In this document: in pieces, positions 1 to 11,867 of the stretch
How positions within the stretch are numbered: position 1 is the first letter of the stretch
Layout of the letters: each line of letters starts with the position of its first letter
Origin: Craterostigma plantagineum
Lineage: Eukaryota; Streptophyta; Magnoliopsida; Lamiales; Linderniaceae
Assembly: GCA_027422505.1 (NCBI GenBank)
Contig: JAPQWV010000125.1
Coordinates: forward strand, 372,001-436,000
DNA: 64,000 nucleotides
Direction: 5' to 3'
The notes under the pieces: model-generated
What the model was told of the DNA's origin: nothing
Seen by the model: the letters and a program-made list of their open reading frames with translations, nothing else
Databases searched by the model: none
Made by a program: the position numbers and the translations under genes

Positions 1-391
1 TAAGTCTCGAGAGGCCGTTGATCTTTTTCGGTTAGGAAAAGATTTTCATTTGGTTCTCATGGATATGGAGATGCCCGTCACGGATGGAATACAGGTGACA
101 TTCATGTAAACATTAATGAAATTCAGTTATTTTCATTTCATTTTATTTTGAATTTTGATTATAGCCTATTTCCATGCAATTTTTGAATTTTGTAAATAGA
201 AATCGACAGGCGACTAAAGAGATACGAGCCATGAGAACGAGTAGTAGCATGATAGTAGGCGTAACGTTTTGCGGGCCTAAATCGAAGAAGAAATAGTTCG
301 TCGAAGCTGGCTTAGATTATTGCTATGGAAAGCCTCTCAATTCCATTGCTGTAGTTTTTATATTGGATGAGCTTGCCAAGAAATTGCTATA
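1..391 (+). pseudogene. Type-C response regulator relic, unit 1 (ARR22/24-like)
   Basis: Two exon-like blocks of a receiver domain. Block 1 (1-94, cut by the window edge) encodes LVLMDMEMPVTDG, which holds the phospho-acceptor Asp of receivers, and ends in a GT donor. Block 2 starts at 210 after a CAG acceptor and encodes ATKEIRAM followed by MIVGVT, then meets TAG at 294-296. Beyond the stop the frame still reads like a receiver end (FVEAGLD, GKPLS, with the conserved KP), so the gene is broken by that stop. The combination VLMDMEMPxxDG plus MIVGVT matches plant type-C response regulators, which act in phosphorelay signalling. No N-terminal acidic pair is present in any of the four copies. 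It is carried as a passenger of the NLR unit. Confidence 0.8.
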
Positions 392-1264
392 AAAGAAAGA
401 AGTCGATGTCTTTTAGTAATTTGAATTATCAAATAGTGGAAAAAGGAATGATATGCACAGCTTCCATTTTGCAGAAAATGATATGAAGTAAAATGTTTTG
501 TGAAATGTGGTATTATCAGCCCATGCACAAAGACAACGTTGTTTTACATGTAATATCACTTTCTTTGTCTTTTTTTTGGAATGAGGTTTAGATTCTATTT
601 AGGCTGAATATTAGTCTGAATATAGAAAATATATGTCATTTAAAGTGGGTGACTATTCCATTTTTAATAGCTCAAATTTATGATATTGAGCGGAAGTTTT
701 CAGTTGAGTATGTGTAAGAAACCCAATAAAGTAAAAGGCTACATGCCTCCCTCCCCCGGTCGCCGGTTGGACCCGCGCTAACGTTTCGGCATTGCTCAAT
801 TGAATGCGGACGAATATTTTTTTTTCCATTTTGAAAAGTTACGAATGCGAAAAAGGAAATGTATATCCTAATCTAATATTGAACTGTCGGAATTCATGTT
901 ATTTCGTGCAAAATGTATTGATAAACTTGGTCACTTTTACGTTGGTATAATAGTAGCATATTTGATATATAGAAAAAATAATAAAAAATATTTATAGTCT
1001 CTAATTTCCGCCTAGCGCCTAGCAATTTTACGTATATAATTAGAGAAGCAAATAACTGAGATGTCTTCCTTGTGATTTTATCCAAACGGTTTAGGAAAAC
1101 GCAAATCTGAGAAAACAAGAGAAAACGAAAAGAAATTCAGTATTAATTTAGAAAAAAACAAGAGTACCGAGATGCAGATCACACAACAAAGGTACACATC
1201 AGTTAACATGCATTTCAAAAGAAAATAAAAGAAATGAATGAAAAAAGGTTTCTACGGTATCAAT
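392..1264. other. Unit spacer b, unit 1
   Basis: AT-rich spacer repeated in units 2 (about 12721-13590), 3 (about 37601-38469) and 4 (about 45180-46599). It has a short C-rich island near 745-780 and no convincing gene. A 74-codon minus-strand reading frame near 894-1118 recurs in the other copies, but it lies in AT-rich DNA with no recognisable domain, and I read it as chance conservation of recently duplicated DNA. Confidence 0.6.
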
Positions 1265-1480
1265 CGACAATAAAATTACTGGCGACAAACAACTAAGTCG
1301 GGACACCCATGCAATTCGATTAATTTCAGCGTCTGTATATCTCCGATATTTGAGGATGATTGATATCTCCTTCGTTCAACCTATTCCATTGAGAATGGTT
1401 TGAGCTCTTCAAGGCAAGGCTGGTGTAAAGCATTCGAGGTCATTACACGAATTGAGGTTCAAAGTATTTTAATTAGAAAA
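1265..1480 (-). pseudogene. NLR LRR-end relic downstream of NLR1
   Basis: Minus-strand translation shows CLEEL, then IGDIQTLKLIELHGCPDLVV, which aligns with the last LRR of the cluster NLRs (CLEELEL, then IGDLQSLKLIKL, then CPDSLV), but with stops between the blocks. It is therefore the tail of a second, more diverged NLR lying just downstream of NLR1. The same relic sits at the same place in units 2 to 5. Confidence 0.65.
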
Positions 1481-1719
1481 AGAAAGGGAAAATCATTAAT
1501 GGCGATTATGTTTCTATACAATTGGTCGGTCTCCTTATTATATAATAAGTTGTTATCAACACAAACATACAATACGAACTTACAGTGTTTTATTATTCAT
1601 GGAAATAAGAAAACGAGAATAGAAAACTCAGTTCGCACAAAGGTAGACGAATAGCAATGGCACACAACATCATTCCGAAAGGAGAAGAATAGAGGACCAA
1701 ACAGAAAAAAGAAAGATCT

Positions 1720-4305
1720 TTAATCGTCACACCATCTGAAATTTTCGACACTAAAATTACTGGAGCTCAATCCCTCAGCAGAAAGATTCGAGTTGTGAAG
1801 CAAGGTAACCTTTATATGTAATAGGTCATTCGCCATCTCTTGTTTTTGGTATTCTGCTAAGTCTTTGGCAGAGTTTACAAGTGAGTCAGGACAACGAACC
1901 AATTTGATAAGTTTCAGCTCTTCAAGGCAAGGAAAATTGCCGGAATCTGCTGCAAAACATTCGAGATCCTTACAATGGTTGAGCTGCAAGTATTTTAAAC
2001 TCACAAATTGTCCATCAACGGGCTTCCACTCCCTTCCGATGCTGCATTCTTCCAGAGTTAGTCGTTCGAGCAGTGGCAATGACCCGATCTTACTCAATGT
2101 TACTTCGTCGTCATCCAATTCAAGGCGGCCAACCGAAAGACGCTTCAGTGAATTGGGGAAATTAAGACTTGCGGACATTTCTTTTCTTAGTCTTACGGAT
2201 CTCACATCGTCCAACGACAAATCAAACGTTTCAAGCTTTTCGAGAAGTCCGATATTGTTGAGCGCATATTGCGGCCCTTCGCTGATTCCCTCCACTTCTT
2301 CACTATAAAACACACTTAGCATCCTTACGTTGGGAATTCTTTTGATCAGATCTTCACTAAAGCTGAAATTTGATATTATCCTAGCCGATTGAAGGTTCTT
2401 CAAGATTATCATATCACCACCATGGCTTTCACTTGGAAGAGGATTCAATAGACTTATTCCTCCGAGCACGTAAATATGTCGAAGTTGAGACATTTTCCAT
2501 ATATCTTCTGGTGCTTTAGCCACGGGGCAACCTACTATCGATAAAGATTGAAGGTTCCATATCGAACTTAAAACTGATGAAGGAAACGTCACAAATTCCT
2601 CCAAATCACTTGATATATAAAGGCAACGCAAGTTAACAAGTTGACAGGCAACTTCCACCAACACGTCACTTGGAGTAATATACGAATACTGCTCTAAATA
2701 CAAAACTTGTAATGATTTATGAACAGCATATGGTAGTGATGCACCATCATGAAGTATCAAGGTACGAAGAACGGACTCCGATTTTAAGATACTAGTGCCG
2801 GAGTCCACCTCGTATGAGCTGCTTGGATAGAGGACTATTCGTCTTTCATTTTTTGGAAATTCTCGATCTTGATTCTGCATGATGCTATAAAATTTCTTCT
2901 CTAGAGCCTCTTTTAAGCATAAATCCCTCAAAAGATCATGGATCTTGAATGTGCTTATTTCTCCCATGTAAAATGATGAATCAGAAACTAAAATAAGATT
3001 CCTACTAGCAAGGTCACTAACATACTCTTGTGCAGCCTCTTCTAGGCTCTTGCCATTAATTGGTTTTAAAAATCTTTCGGCCACCCAAAGTCTGATCAGT
3101 TCGTCTACAAAAATCCTTTCATCTTCACGAAAAATTCCAATGTAAAGGAAGCAAGGTTTCAAGTATACGGGTAGATGAATATAGCTTAAAGTTAATGTCT
3201 TTAAGCAACGATCTTCGTCTTCTGAGTTCACAGTGGAACTTAAATTCGCCGCAATAGATTCCCAATGTTCTCGTTTTCGTGAAGACTTTGCCAGATGGCC
3301 TCCAATCACGACAACCGAAAGTGGAAGACCTCTACACTTGTCTGATATCTCCTTCCCAACGTCCTCGAGCTCGCGAGGGCAATCGTCCTGTCCGAATCAG
3401 CTTTGACTCTTGTCTAACAAACCCACATTAAAAACTTCCGAGCTAATCGAATCGAATTTGGATTCTCTAGTGGTTATCAGTATTCCGCTACTGCGGCTAT
3501 CGGGAAAGAACGATCGCAGTCTGCCCCACGCCTCTTCACCCCACAGATCGTCCACTACTATTAGATACCTTTTGCCGAACATAGACCGGTACAATCTTAG
3601 ACCCAAGTCGGGTTCGCTCTCTCCTCTCAAACTCTCCTTACTCGTCGACTTATCTAGACAGTGAACAAGTTCTACCAGAGTTTCATGTATGTCATAGTCC
3701 TTAGATATTGTAGCCCAAGCAAGAACATCGAAGTAGTCTTTAACGTAAGGATGATTGTAGACTTTGTCAGCGAGCGTTGTCTTACCGATTCCGCCCATAC
3801 CTGTTATCGTGATAATCTGACGGCCAGACGTGTTCTGTGGTCGAGCGAGATTGTCCACAATTTTGAGTGTTAGATCTTCCAACCCGACCACGTTTTTGTT
3901 CTCACTACTACCAGAATTAGCAGCGGTAGGTCTAGCTTGATCGTTGTTGCCTTGGCTCCTTTTCTTCTCGATGTTCCAATTCATCTTCGTCACTTCTTCC
4001 TCGATTAGATCCATGGCATCTATCGCCTCTTGAAGGCTTGCGTTGAAGTCATCTTCATCGTATATTTCATCTGCTATGTGAGTATCGACAACGTCTTCAG
4101 CAGCATATGCTGCATCAGCTATTCGGAGCTCCAATTTGAGATCGAGGGAGATATGGTGTGCTTCGAGGAATTTCAGAAAGAACGAGATCTTCGAATTGAG
4201 AGACTCCAAGTACTCCTCGTCGAGCCTGATGGGAGGGTAGGGATGTTCTTTCAGATCTGATATGAGATGCATCAGAGAAGTAAAAGCTGCATAAGCCGTC
4301 GCCAT
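1720..4305 (-). pseudogene. NLR1: CC-NB-LRR pseudogene (R1/late-blight type)
   Basis: Intracellular immune-receptor gene, otherwise complete from ATG at 4305 (MATAYAAF) to a stop at 1720. It has an Rx/R1-type coiled-coil with an EDVVD motif, P-loop GMGGIGKTT, kinase-2 YLIVVDDLW, RNBS-B SGILITTRE, GLPL, RNBS-D YLKPCFLYIGIF, an IHD in place of MHD, and LRRs. Compared with the other copies it lost 21 bp near 3388-3400, turning SWELFCKTAFG into S-stop-FG. The two halves stay in the same frame on either side of that TGA, so it is one gene with a premature stop just after RNBS-B. Further oddities: IGIFREDE instead of IGIFPEDR, about 23 residues missing near the C-terminus, and a 2-bp insertion that changes the last residues. 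A truncated CC-NB product could still be made, but no full receptor. Confidence 0.9.
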
Positions 4306-4576
4306 TCTGTTCTGTTCTCTACAAAGTGAAGAAGACAAAGAAGGGAGAAGAGAAATTGGTTCTGAAGCTTTTCTTTAGAAAGGAAGTACAGACATTTTAT
4401 CAAAAAACACGGCCAATACAACTTGTTGGGCCATAAATATTTAGTACCCTTTGATGTCGGAAGCTGCTTTAGTTTAATGGCAATTGGTTGAATTTTTTTT
4501 TCCCCGGAACGATAGCTTGCCATAAAATAGAACAACCATACGAAGGCTAAACAGCTGACGGAGCCCTCTGGTCAAT
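4306..4576 (-). promoter_or_regulatory. Upstream region of NLR1
   Basis: Conserved in front of NLR1, 3, 4 and 5. On the minus strand a TATA-like TAAATATTTATGG lies about 125-140 bp upstream of the ATG. The TTG triplet 33 bp upstream of the ATG is in frame but is not a likely start, because the ATG gives the usual R1-family N-terminus. At about 4576 homology to the other upstream regions stops and hAT-like DNA begins. Confidence 0.4.
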
Positions 4577-4613
4577 TATAGAGCTGGTAAAATTACCCGC
4601 GGCCCGCGGGGCA

Positions 4614-4657
4614 GGCTCCGTGGTCGAGAACGGGCTTATTATCTGAGTGGGCTGGGT
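4614..4657 (+). repeat. 44-bp tRNA-like segment, copy 1
   Basis: Identical over 44 bp to 62214-62257 in an otherwise different element. It contains TGGTCGAGAACGGGC and an A-box-like start (GGCTCCGTGG). Here the following sequence runs straight into the CCGGTTCC-rich hAT end, so no B box follows. In the 62-kb copy a GGTTCGAATC B box does follow. Confidence 0.7.
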
Positions 4658-5108
4658 ACCGGACCGGTTCCGATTCCGGTACTGATATCCCGGAACCAAT
4701 TCGGAACCTGTTGTGGATCCATTGGATCTTACCGGTTCCGAACAGGTTCCGTACCGGTTCACCCGTTTTTTATTTTTTTTATTTTATTTTTTATTTTTTT
4801 CACCCATAAAATTGGAAAAAAATATTTACAAACGACATAAGAAAAAAAAATGAAAAAAAACTAAGATTAATTACAAAAAAAATAAAACAAACACAAAAAT
4901 AATACTATTAAAATAGTACAATACATATTTAAAGGGATAGTGTTTGTTGATTTTGAAGATGATGAAAAAAAATTCCATTTTTATTAATATACCCAAAGTT
5001 ACAAAAAAAAAAAATTCAAAATAAACAGGAAAAAAAATACAAAAAAAAAAGAAAAGGAAAAAAAAACAAAAAAGAAAAAATACATAATAAAAACTACTTA
5101 AAAAAATA

Positions 5109-5345
5109 CTACATTACATCCTTATTAAGTAAAACACAAGATGTCGCCTCCTCATCGTCTTCGGAACTAGATGCTTGGAACTCGTCGATCGCATTTTCCG
5201 CTCGATTCTTGGACTCGGCGGTGAACCAATCCTCAAGCAACGTAAGCATCGCAAGAGAAGTCGGCTTAAGGTTCTTTCGCCTATCTCTAATAATCCGACC
5301 GGATGTCGAAAATGGGAATTCTGAAGCGACGAGAGAGAGAGATAG
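5109..5345 (-). pseudogene. hAT transposase C-terminal (dimerisation) fragment
   Basis: The minus strand encodes VASEFPFSTSGRIIRDRR, then NLKPTSLAMLTLLEDWF and an acidic tail. This is the hAT dimerisation region, whose family consensus resembles ASE-FST-GR--- then a stretch ending in EDW. It is typical of BED-finger/RICESLEEPER-type plant hAT proteins. The rest of the transposase, including the BED finger and catalytic core, is absent, so the element cannot move itself. Upstream of the motif the frame enters low-complexity, non-family sequence. Confidence 0.75.
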
Positions 5346-5630
5346 AGAGATTATGAGATTAGAGAGAGTTTGGAAGATTAGAAGTGAAAAAATTATGAAA
5401 TACGATGTGGTATTTGTAGAGTTTTCTTTAGGGACTAAGAAAAAAAAATTTGCACTTTGGCCCAAAAGGGTCAAAATGCAAAAACAAAAAAAAAAACTTA
5501 TAAAGAGCCAACGGCTCTTTAACAGCTATAATAGCCATTAAGTTTTTATTTTAATTTTTTTTATAGCCGTTGGATGCCAACAGCTAAATCATATATATAT
5601 ATATATATAATATATATATATATTATGTAT

Positions 5631-6018
5631 GAGATTTGCTATGGTGCCCACCTACCGTGAGCAACCACCGTGGGCACCATAAGCAAATCTCTATATTTTT
5701 TGCATTTTTTCGATTCCCAACAACGCCAACACCTCCGTAGACCCTCTCATATCCATTGCTAACCTAAATTGCCCTCTATAACACGTTAATTTTTAAGAAA
5801 ATCATCTACTTATTATTCACATGTGGACGACATATCCAGGTGATGATTTTCTTAAAATTAACGTGTGTTAGAGAGGGCGATTTAGGTTAGCAATGGATAT
5901 TAGAGGGTCTACGGAGGTGTTGGCGTTGTTGGGAATCGAAAGAATGCAAAAAATATAGAGATTTGCTTATGGTGCCTACGGTGGTTGCTCACGGTAGGTG
6001 GGCACCATAGCAAACCTC
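5631..6018. mobile_element. Foldback MITE, Mutator-type, 10-bp TSD
   Basis: A 388-bp element that is almost entirely two inverted arms (about 5631-5808 and 5841-6018) around a loop of about 30 bp. Ends are GAGATTTGCTATGGTGCCCA and, read inward, GAGGTTTGCTATGGTGCCCA. It is flanked by a perfect 10-bp duplication TATTATGTAT (5621-5630 and 6019-6028), the size expected for Mutator-like elements. Each arm also contains a small internal hairpin (TATGGTGCCCAC pairing with GTGGGCACCATA). It is nested in the hAT-like element and has no coding sequence. Confidence 0.9.
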
Positions 6019-6304
6019 TATTATGTATATATATATATATATCTTTATATATATATATATTTAATTTTACCGGTTCTTACCGGATCCTAATGGATCCGGT
6101 GCCAGTTTTCGGCTACGAACTAGCCGTTACCGGATTACCGATTTCGGAACCGGTACCAGTAACGGCCGGTTCCATTTCCCCGGAACCAATCCGGTAACGG
6201 AATTTACCGGATTGGTTCCGATTTCTAACCGGTTCCGGTTCTGAACCGGAACCGGTAACCGGTTCCGGGCCGGTTCCGGGCCGAACCGGCCCGATAGCCA
6301 TGTC

Positions 6305-7482
6305 TAGCCTTCATGTAATATACCTATTGTTAAATGTAATAATACATTCCAATGTCAATGTTTATTTCACAAGTACTAAATTTCTATAAAAAATATATAG
6401 CGCAATCTAGTTGTGTAAAAGCATAGCTAAAAGCTTGTCTTTGCTTTCTTTTGTAAAGATGATGGGAACGAAAAGTCAACTACAATTTGCAACAAAAAGT
6501 CAATTCAAAATGCCAAATAACTAAATGTGTTTAATACCAAATTTATTTCGTGGATTGATTTTCGGATCGGGCCTAAAACCGTAAGAACCCAAACCCGGCA
6601 TGGTTCCGCGATAGAAAGGGTGGTATATACATCATTGCCGAAAATAGCAAATGACCAAAAAGCCCATGATCGGCAGAGATCTAAAATTCTGAAGGCAAAA
6701 CACATTCAAATCCACGCGACATAACACCATCATGACTTTCTCCTCAGAAACATGCAAATTATCATGACTTCCTCCTCAGAAACATGCAAATTTTCATATA
6801 CGTCATTCCACAAAGGAGATGAGTAATAACAAAAGGATTATCCTTTTTGCTTCGTCTGCTAAGCCCTAACATTGCGCAATGTTCGATTTCAGATCCTACT
6901 AGTGTGAGCTTCTACTTGCGTTTGTAATGGTCTTACATTTATTATTCGGCGTTTTTTTCCGTGGTTTTTTTTTTAATTGATCCTCGCACTTAGTAAGCGA
7001 CTTTGATGATGAGGAACCTAATTTGTTTGTGAGATGATCGTATCTCTTCTTTCCTTTCACTGGGTATACGGTGTGTAGTTGGATTTAGCAAACATATATG
7101 TCTCTGTGTCTGTGGTCAATTGTACTTTGAAAGTTTGTGCTGGATCTCGACGTCCGATTCATTTCCCATTTTCCTTTCTTGCTACCAAACTTCAGAGGGA
7201 CAGGAACCAAATGCCGTTCTTTTTCGTTGATGATTCAATTCCCAGTTATATCAATTGGAGAAACAAATGTGAATAGTAAAATTGTCTGAGGAAGGGTGGG
7301 GCTTGTAGTGTGCAATTGTTTGATTTTATAATATGTCGATCGCTATTGCTGACAATGTGAGAATGCTGCTTTTTTTCTTTTCCTATTTCGTAATGTTGCG
7401 AAGTTTCTTCTGCAACCTTGATTTGCTAGCTTCCAGCTTATTTTTAGCTGTTCCCATTTTTTCGGTTTCCTACATTCGAGCA
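6305..7482 (+). other. Spacer and 5' leader/intron of TM9SF copy 1
   Basis: 6305-6480 matches the spacer at 28425-28880 and 63555-64000 but lacks the Stowaway MITE (empty TA near 6397). 6726-6805 holds a direct repeat of about 40 bp containing CCTCAGAAACATGCAAAT twice. About 7190-7482 matches DNA in front of TM9SF copy 2. There the ATG is preceded by a typical acceptor TTTCCTACAG, so this looks like a 5'-UTR intron of the TM9SF gene; in copy 1 the acceptor is mutated to TACAT. Confidence 0.5.
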
Positions 7483-9228
7483 ATGGCGCGACCTTTTACC
7501 ATGAGAAGAAAATTATGTGCCACTATTTTATATTTGTCTGTACTATGTCAGACGTGTAGTAGCTTTTATCTTCCCGGAACTTATATGCATGCATACTCAA
7601 CGGGGGACGAGATACATGCCAAAGTAAATTCTTTGACCTCCATTGAGACGGAGCTGGCCTGCAACTATTACAGTCTTCCTTATTGCAAGCCTCAAGTTAT
7701 CAAGAAAAGTGCCGAGAATCTCGGAGAACTGCTAATGGGAGATCAAAAAATCGACAATTCCCCGTACCTCTTCAAGATGAATGTGAATGAGTCCCTTTAC
7801 CTCCTCCATTGAGTGAGGATGATGTCAAACTCTTCAAATAGAGGACGTGAGATCCTTATCAAGTGAACATGATTCTCGATCTCGATAGTCTCCCTGTCAT
7901 GAGATTTACCTATCAGAATGGGGTTAAAATTCAGCCGACTGGTTACCAAAACAACAACGACGACAACATCATCAATCACCTCAAGTTTAAGATACTGATT
8001 CACGAGTACGAAGGTGCTGGCGCTGAAATCATCGGTACTGGAGAAGAAGGCATGGGCGTCATTTCAGAGGCTGATAGAAAGAACCGTGAGGAGGGATTTA
8101 ACTAGGTACGGAGAGCTGGACAAAGAGTCTCAGGCGCAGATGAACGAAGAACTCTCGGGACAGAAACTCGCGGTGGTTGACGAATCAGAGAACCATCCCA
8201 CTCGAAACTACTCTGCACGATGATCGGCAATGGAGTTCAAATAAGTGGAATGGCAGTCGTTACTAGGGTTCGTTTCCAGCTTCTCGAGGCATGCTGCTAA
8301 CATGGATGATAATGCTCTATCTTTTCCTGGGAATCATCGCTGGCTATGTAGGAGTTCATTTGTGGAGAACCATCAGAGGCTCATCCAAAGGCTGGAGATA
8401 TGTTTCGTGGTCCATCTCAGGCTTCTTCCCAGGCGATACTAAACTTCATCTTATTGGGGAAGCCAAAGCTCAGGCGCCATTCCAATCTCCCTATACTTCA
8501 TCATGTTCTTGCTATAATTCTGCATCTCCGTGCCCCTAACCCTTTCAGGAGGACTCTTGGGCAGGAGGGCCGAGCATATTAACTACCCTGTGAGAACCAA
8601 TCAGATCCATAGGTGTGTGCGTTCGGTCTGCGGAATTCGTCGCAGAAAAGAAAAGAAAAGTGTGTTCATACGTATTCAATCATTGTACATTAGGTTTCAC
8701 GTATCGTACCATTCCACTTTTCTATTCTTTTCCACGTCAAAATCCGTAAACTAAATGGAGCCCAGAGAAATCCCAGCTAGAAAATACCCATCTTGACTCC
8801 TAGTCCTCGGCGCTGGGACACTGCCCTTTCGAACCCTATTCATCGAGCTATTATTCATCCTCTCCAGCATATGGTTGGGGAGATTCCGTTACGTCTTTGG
8901 CTTCCTTCTCATCGTACTCGTTTTGCTGGTAATAGTCTCGCTGAGGCGTCGGTGGTTCTTACATGCGTGCATTTATGCGTCGAGGATTGGATGTGGTGGT
9001 GGAAGGCGTTCTCTACCTCGGGCTCGGTTGGTCTCTACGTGTTTCTTTACTTTGTTAATTACCTCGTGTTTAATCTGAGGAGCTTGGACGGGCCCGTGTC
9101 TGCCACGCTCTTACATAGGTTATTCGTTGATTATGGCTGTTGAAAATATGCTCTTGACGGGGACGATCGGTTTTATTACGTCGTTCTACTTCGTGCGCTA
9201 CCTTGATTCGTCGGCGAAGATTGACCGA
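7483..9228 (+). pseudogene. TM9SF (EMP70/nonaspanin) pseudogene, copy 1
   Basis: Transmembrane-9 family proteins are Golgi/endosomal membrane proteins with a lumenal N-terminal domain and nine membrane segments. The start MARPFTMRRK with a hydrophobic signal is followed by FYLPGTYMHAYSTGDEIHAK and SLPYCKP. Later blocks in shifting frames include GTGEEGMGVISEAD, RDLTRY.ELDKE, MLLTWMIMLYLFLGIIAGYV, YPVRTNQI and CVEDWMWWWKAF. Frameshifts and stops break it. A deletion joins SEADRK directly to the RDLTRY block, removing the end of the lumenal domain and the first membrane segment, and the normal stop after KID is mutated to CGA. A GT...AG stretch of about 155 bp (about 8613-8766) between NQI and EIPARKYPS may be an intron. 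Normal length in the family is about 640 aa. Confidence 0.85.
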
Positions 9229-9299
9229 TTGATTGTCCATTTGGATGTGCAAATAGAATATTTAGTGTTAATGAGTTCACGACATTGATACAAATAGCA

Positions 9300-9545
9300 T
9301 CATTTCGAGACATAGACAATGAAATTACTGTCGCTCAAGCTCTCTGCAGAAAGACGGGATTCATCAGCCAAGTGAACCTCTATTCGTAGTTGTTCATTCT
9401 CTATTTGGTGTTTTTGGTAGTCAACTATTTCTTTGGCAGAGACAACAACTGAGCCGTGACAATATATTAATATTGTCAGCTCGTATAGTGTCAGCTCTTC
9501 AAGGCAAGGAAATGGCTGCACTCTGCTGCAAACATTCCAGATCCT
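9300..9545 (-). pseudogene. Diverged NLR C-terminal fragment, copy 1
   Basis: The minus strand reads PFPCLEELTLYEL, then SAKEIVDYQKHQIENEQLRI and SRLSAESLSDSNF. This aligns with the NLR ends in this cluster (CLEELEL; SAKKLAESQKQEMAND; NLSAEILSSSNFSV) but is clearly more diverged. Only about 75 residues remain and no NB domain lies beside it, so it is a relic of an older NLR. A second copy is at 34135-34390. Confidence 0.75.
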
Positions 9546-9988
9546 ACAAAATCAGCTAGGCGGTTAATTTATCGGACGATTTTATTTTATTTTAAGAAAA
9601 AATTTAGAAATACGAAAAAGAGAAATGTTTATCCTAAAGTTGTATCGTTGGAACGATATGTTTATATAATATTTTGAGGCACTTTTATGTTGGATAAAAT
9701 ATTAACAGATTTAATATATGAAAATATAAATGATAAGAAAATATGTATACCTTCTGATTCCCGCCTAACGTCGTTGCAAACTTTACAATATTATTATGAG
9801 ACGCAAAGAGGTGAGATGTCTTCATTCAGATTCTAGCCAAGGGTTTAGGGTTTTGGGAAACCCAAAACTGAGAAAGATAAAGGAAAATAAACACATACAA
9901 TAAGAAACACAGTATTATCTAGATAGATAGAGTACTCAGATCACATAACATAGGTAATTGTTATGTATTGATCTATTTTGGGGTTTTC
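9546..9988. other. Spacer h, left part, unit 1
   Basis: No gene. Parts (about 9600-9955) are a distant copy of spacer b (same order of short matches such as GAGATGTCTTC and ACAGTATTA), so g plus h-left look like an older duplicate of an NLR-flanking segment. Ends at the solo LTR with GGGGTTTTC. Confidence 0.45.
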
Positions 9989-11867
9989 TGTTGGGTTCGC
10001 TAGGCCCCACGAGGCGATCGCAGCGGAAACTTCGAAATAGAAAGTATACATTTATCGTATAAATGTTCGCCCCGTCGGTTCCTCTAACGATTGTTGGGAT
10101 CGTCATTTAGATCACGTAAGTGGTACAATTTTTCGTGGCTAGGGTTTAGTATATTACCTCTATTCCTTAGCTTCTTTTAGCGACGATGGAGAGGGAATCA
10201 ATTCCCGGCTTGTGGCGACCACCATCTTCGTAAGTTCGTCGTAGACGTCACCGTACTTGTACTCGCTGTATGGATTCAAATGTCTCCCCTCTATTTGAGT
10301 CCACCTTTTGGTTTACGACGCCGAGATGATTTCTTCGCTAGTAGAAAAAATCCCGGTACTTTAAATCGATACTGAGAACCACAAAGGAATAAGCAAAAGA
10401 AACTTCTTTTGTTGGTGTCCTCACGTCAAAACAAGAAAATGGGAGTAGAGTGTGTTTGTGAGAGTTTTCGTTATTTTACTCTTGCATACAATAACTACAT
10501 ACCTAGATATACACACAAAAGACTGTAACCTAAGGGCTCACCGCACAATAAAATTTCTTTAATACTCATTTAAATCTCACATTAATATTTCTTTAATACT
10601 CATTTAAATCTCACATTAATATTTCTTTAATCAGAGAAAATGTTATGCATTCAAAACAATAGAAACGTTTCCTACTAATATGGAATTAATCTCCGTTAAG
10701 TCCACTAACTCATTTGTTTAAATTCATAATTAAAACACCATTAGTTATGTGAGCCCCGATAATCAATCATATTGACTATCTTATTCGTTTAAATTTAATA
10801 ATCAAGTTATTTAATATTTTAGTTCAACTATTGAAATAAAGATTAATCCAACTATTCACATATCAATTTCATATTGTCATTTTCCAAAACTTCGTGTGAC
10901 CCTTTTAGGTTCACAAAATCAACACTAGTAGTGGACTTACAACTCCTTGTAATTTACTGAAAATAACTTTTTAATCTCACGAATCAACAAATCACGGTAA
11001 CACCTAGCAAGTAGCGTGATTATCTAGTATTGAGTTAAATAGCGAGTAAACCTTTTCAATTGCAAATGCATACACGTAAAATTCTTTTGACGACTAATTT
11101 CCAGATTAGACCTTGGGCATGGAGTTATAAGTCGAAACCCAAATTGATCTAGTTACTATGATTTCATTTCAAGTTTAAATGATTCATTTATGAATCTCAA
11201 TTCATCCTGCCTTGGCCAAGGTCTTTGAATCATAAACTATGAAAAACATAGGAAATTCACTTATTAGTATAAGTATCGAATTCTATGTTGGCCACAGACA
11301 AATCTCCATATACAATGATACAATACCCAGAATATCCCTTTTGTGATTATCCAGCAATCAAATGATAAATCAAAGTAAAGCACAATGCACATAAGACTAC
11401 TATCGTGCCTCAAGTCAGGGGATTAGTCATGTACTATTGCAACACAAAAATTCTCATTCGACAAATATTTCCAATTGAGAATTTTTCGTCGAGTCATGTT
11501 CAATGAACTTGTTCCACAACAAGCATCTGTATATATTCATTTGCATCACACGCTAATGTTAATGGAACGTAACATCCCCGTCTAACAAGCATGCAACGTA
11601 TGCACAAGTCTTTCCGGGTTATCCAATGTCCTGCTTTGAAATACCCATCGACTTGGAACTTACTTAAGATCACAACCTAAACATATTCCATGATCACCAT
11701 CAAATGCGTAATCATGTCCTTCAACTTATAATGATCAAAGGACTTTATCATAATGTATCAGCATAAGATAAAACAATGCCGTTTATTTGATATAATTTCC
11801 AATAAATTATTTTTACAAGTAGAAAAATATCCAACCAAGTTGGAACAATGGGCATTCTACTCTAACA
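9989..11867 (-). mobile_element. Solo LTR, copy 1
   Basis: 1,879-bp TG...CA unit; on the minus strand it starts TGTTAGAGTAGAATGCCC and ends GAACCCAACA. Copies 2 (34843-36723) and 3 (41658...44482) sit at the same host site. The 5-bp duplication is exact in copies 2 and 3 (TTTTC) and TTTTC/TTTTA here. No internal retrotransposon domain lies between the flanks, so it is a solo LTR. It contains a tandem duplication of about 34 bp near 10550-10622. The family was not identified; the GCTGCGATCGCCTCGTG end is copia-like. Confidence 0.8.

Larger units (their letters stand above)
4577..6304 (-). mobile_element. hAT-like element, degraded and nested
   Basis: Both ends are dense in CCGGTTCCGG-type sequence, the left end opening TAGAGCTGG and the right end, read inward, TAGACATGG. 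The interior is A-rich and codes for the C-terminal dimerisation piece of an hAT transposase on the minus strand. No 8-bp target duplication is visible. The left flank belongs to the NLR upstream spacer and the right flank to a spacer that in unit 2 lies over 1 kb further on, so a deletion accompanied or followed the insertion. A foldback MITE and a 44-bp tRNA-like segment are nested inside. Confidence 0.7.

Noticed and set aside
894..1118. 74-75-codon minus-strand ORF (MFSQICVFLNRLDK...) repeated in several units
   Set aside because: AT-rich spacer, no domain, and the copies are recent duplicates, so staying open is not informative.
5590..5630. AT repeat as an origin or matrix-attachment site
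   Set aside because: Simple (AT)n next to the foldback MITE duplication; nothing beyond composition supports a function.
4577..6304. 8-bp target duplication for the hAT-like element
   Set aside because: Bases on the two sides do not match (GTCAATTA against GCCTTCAT); flanks come from different spacers, so it was lost by deletion.
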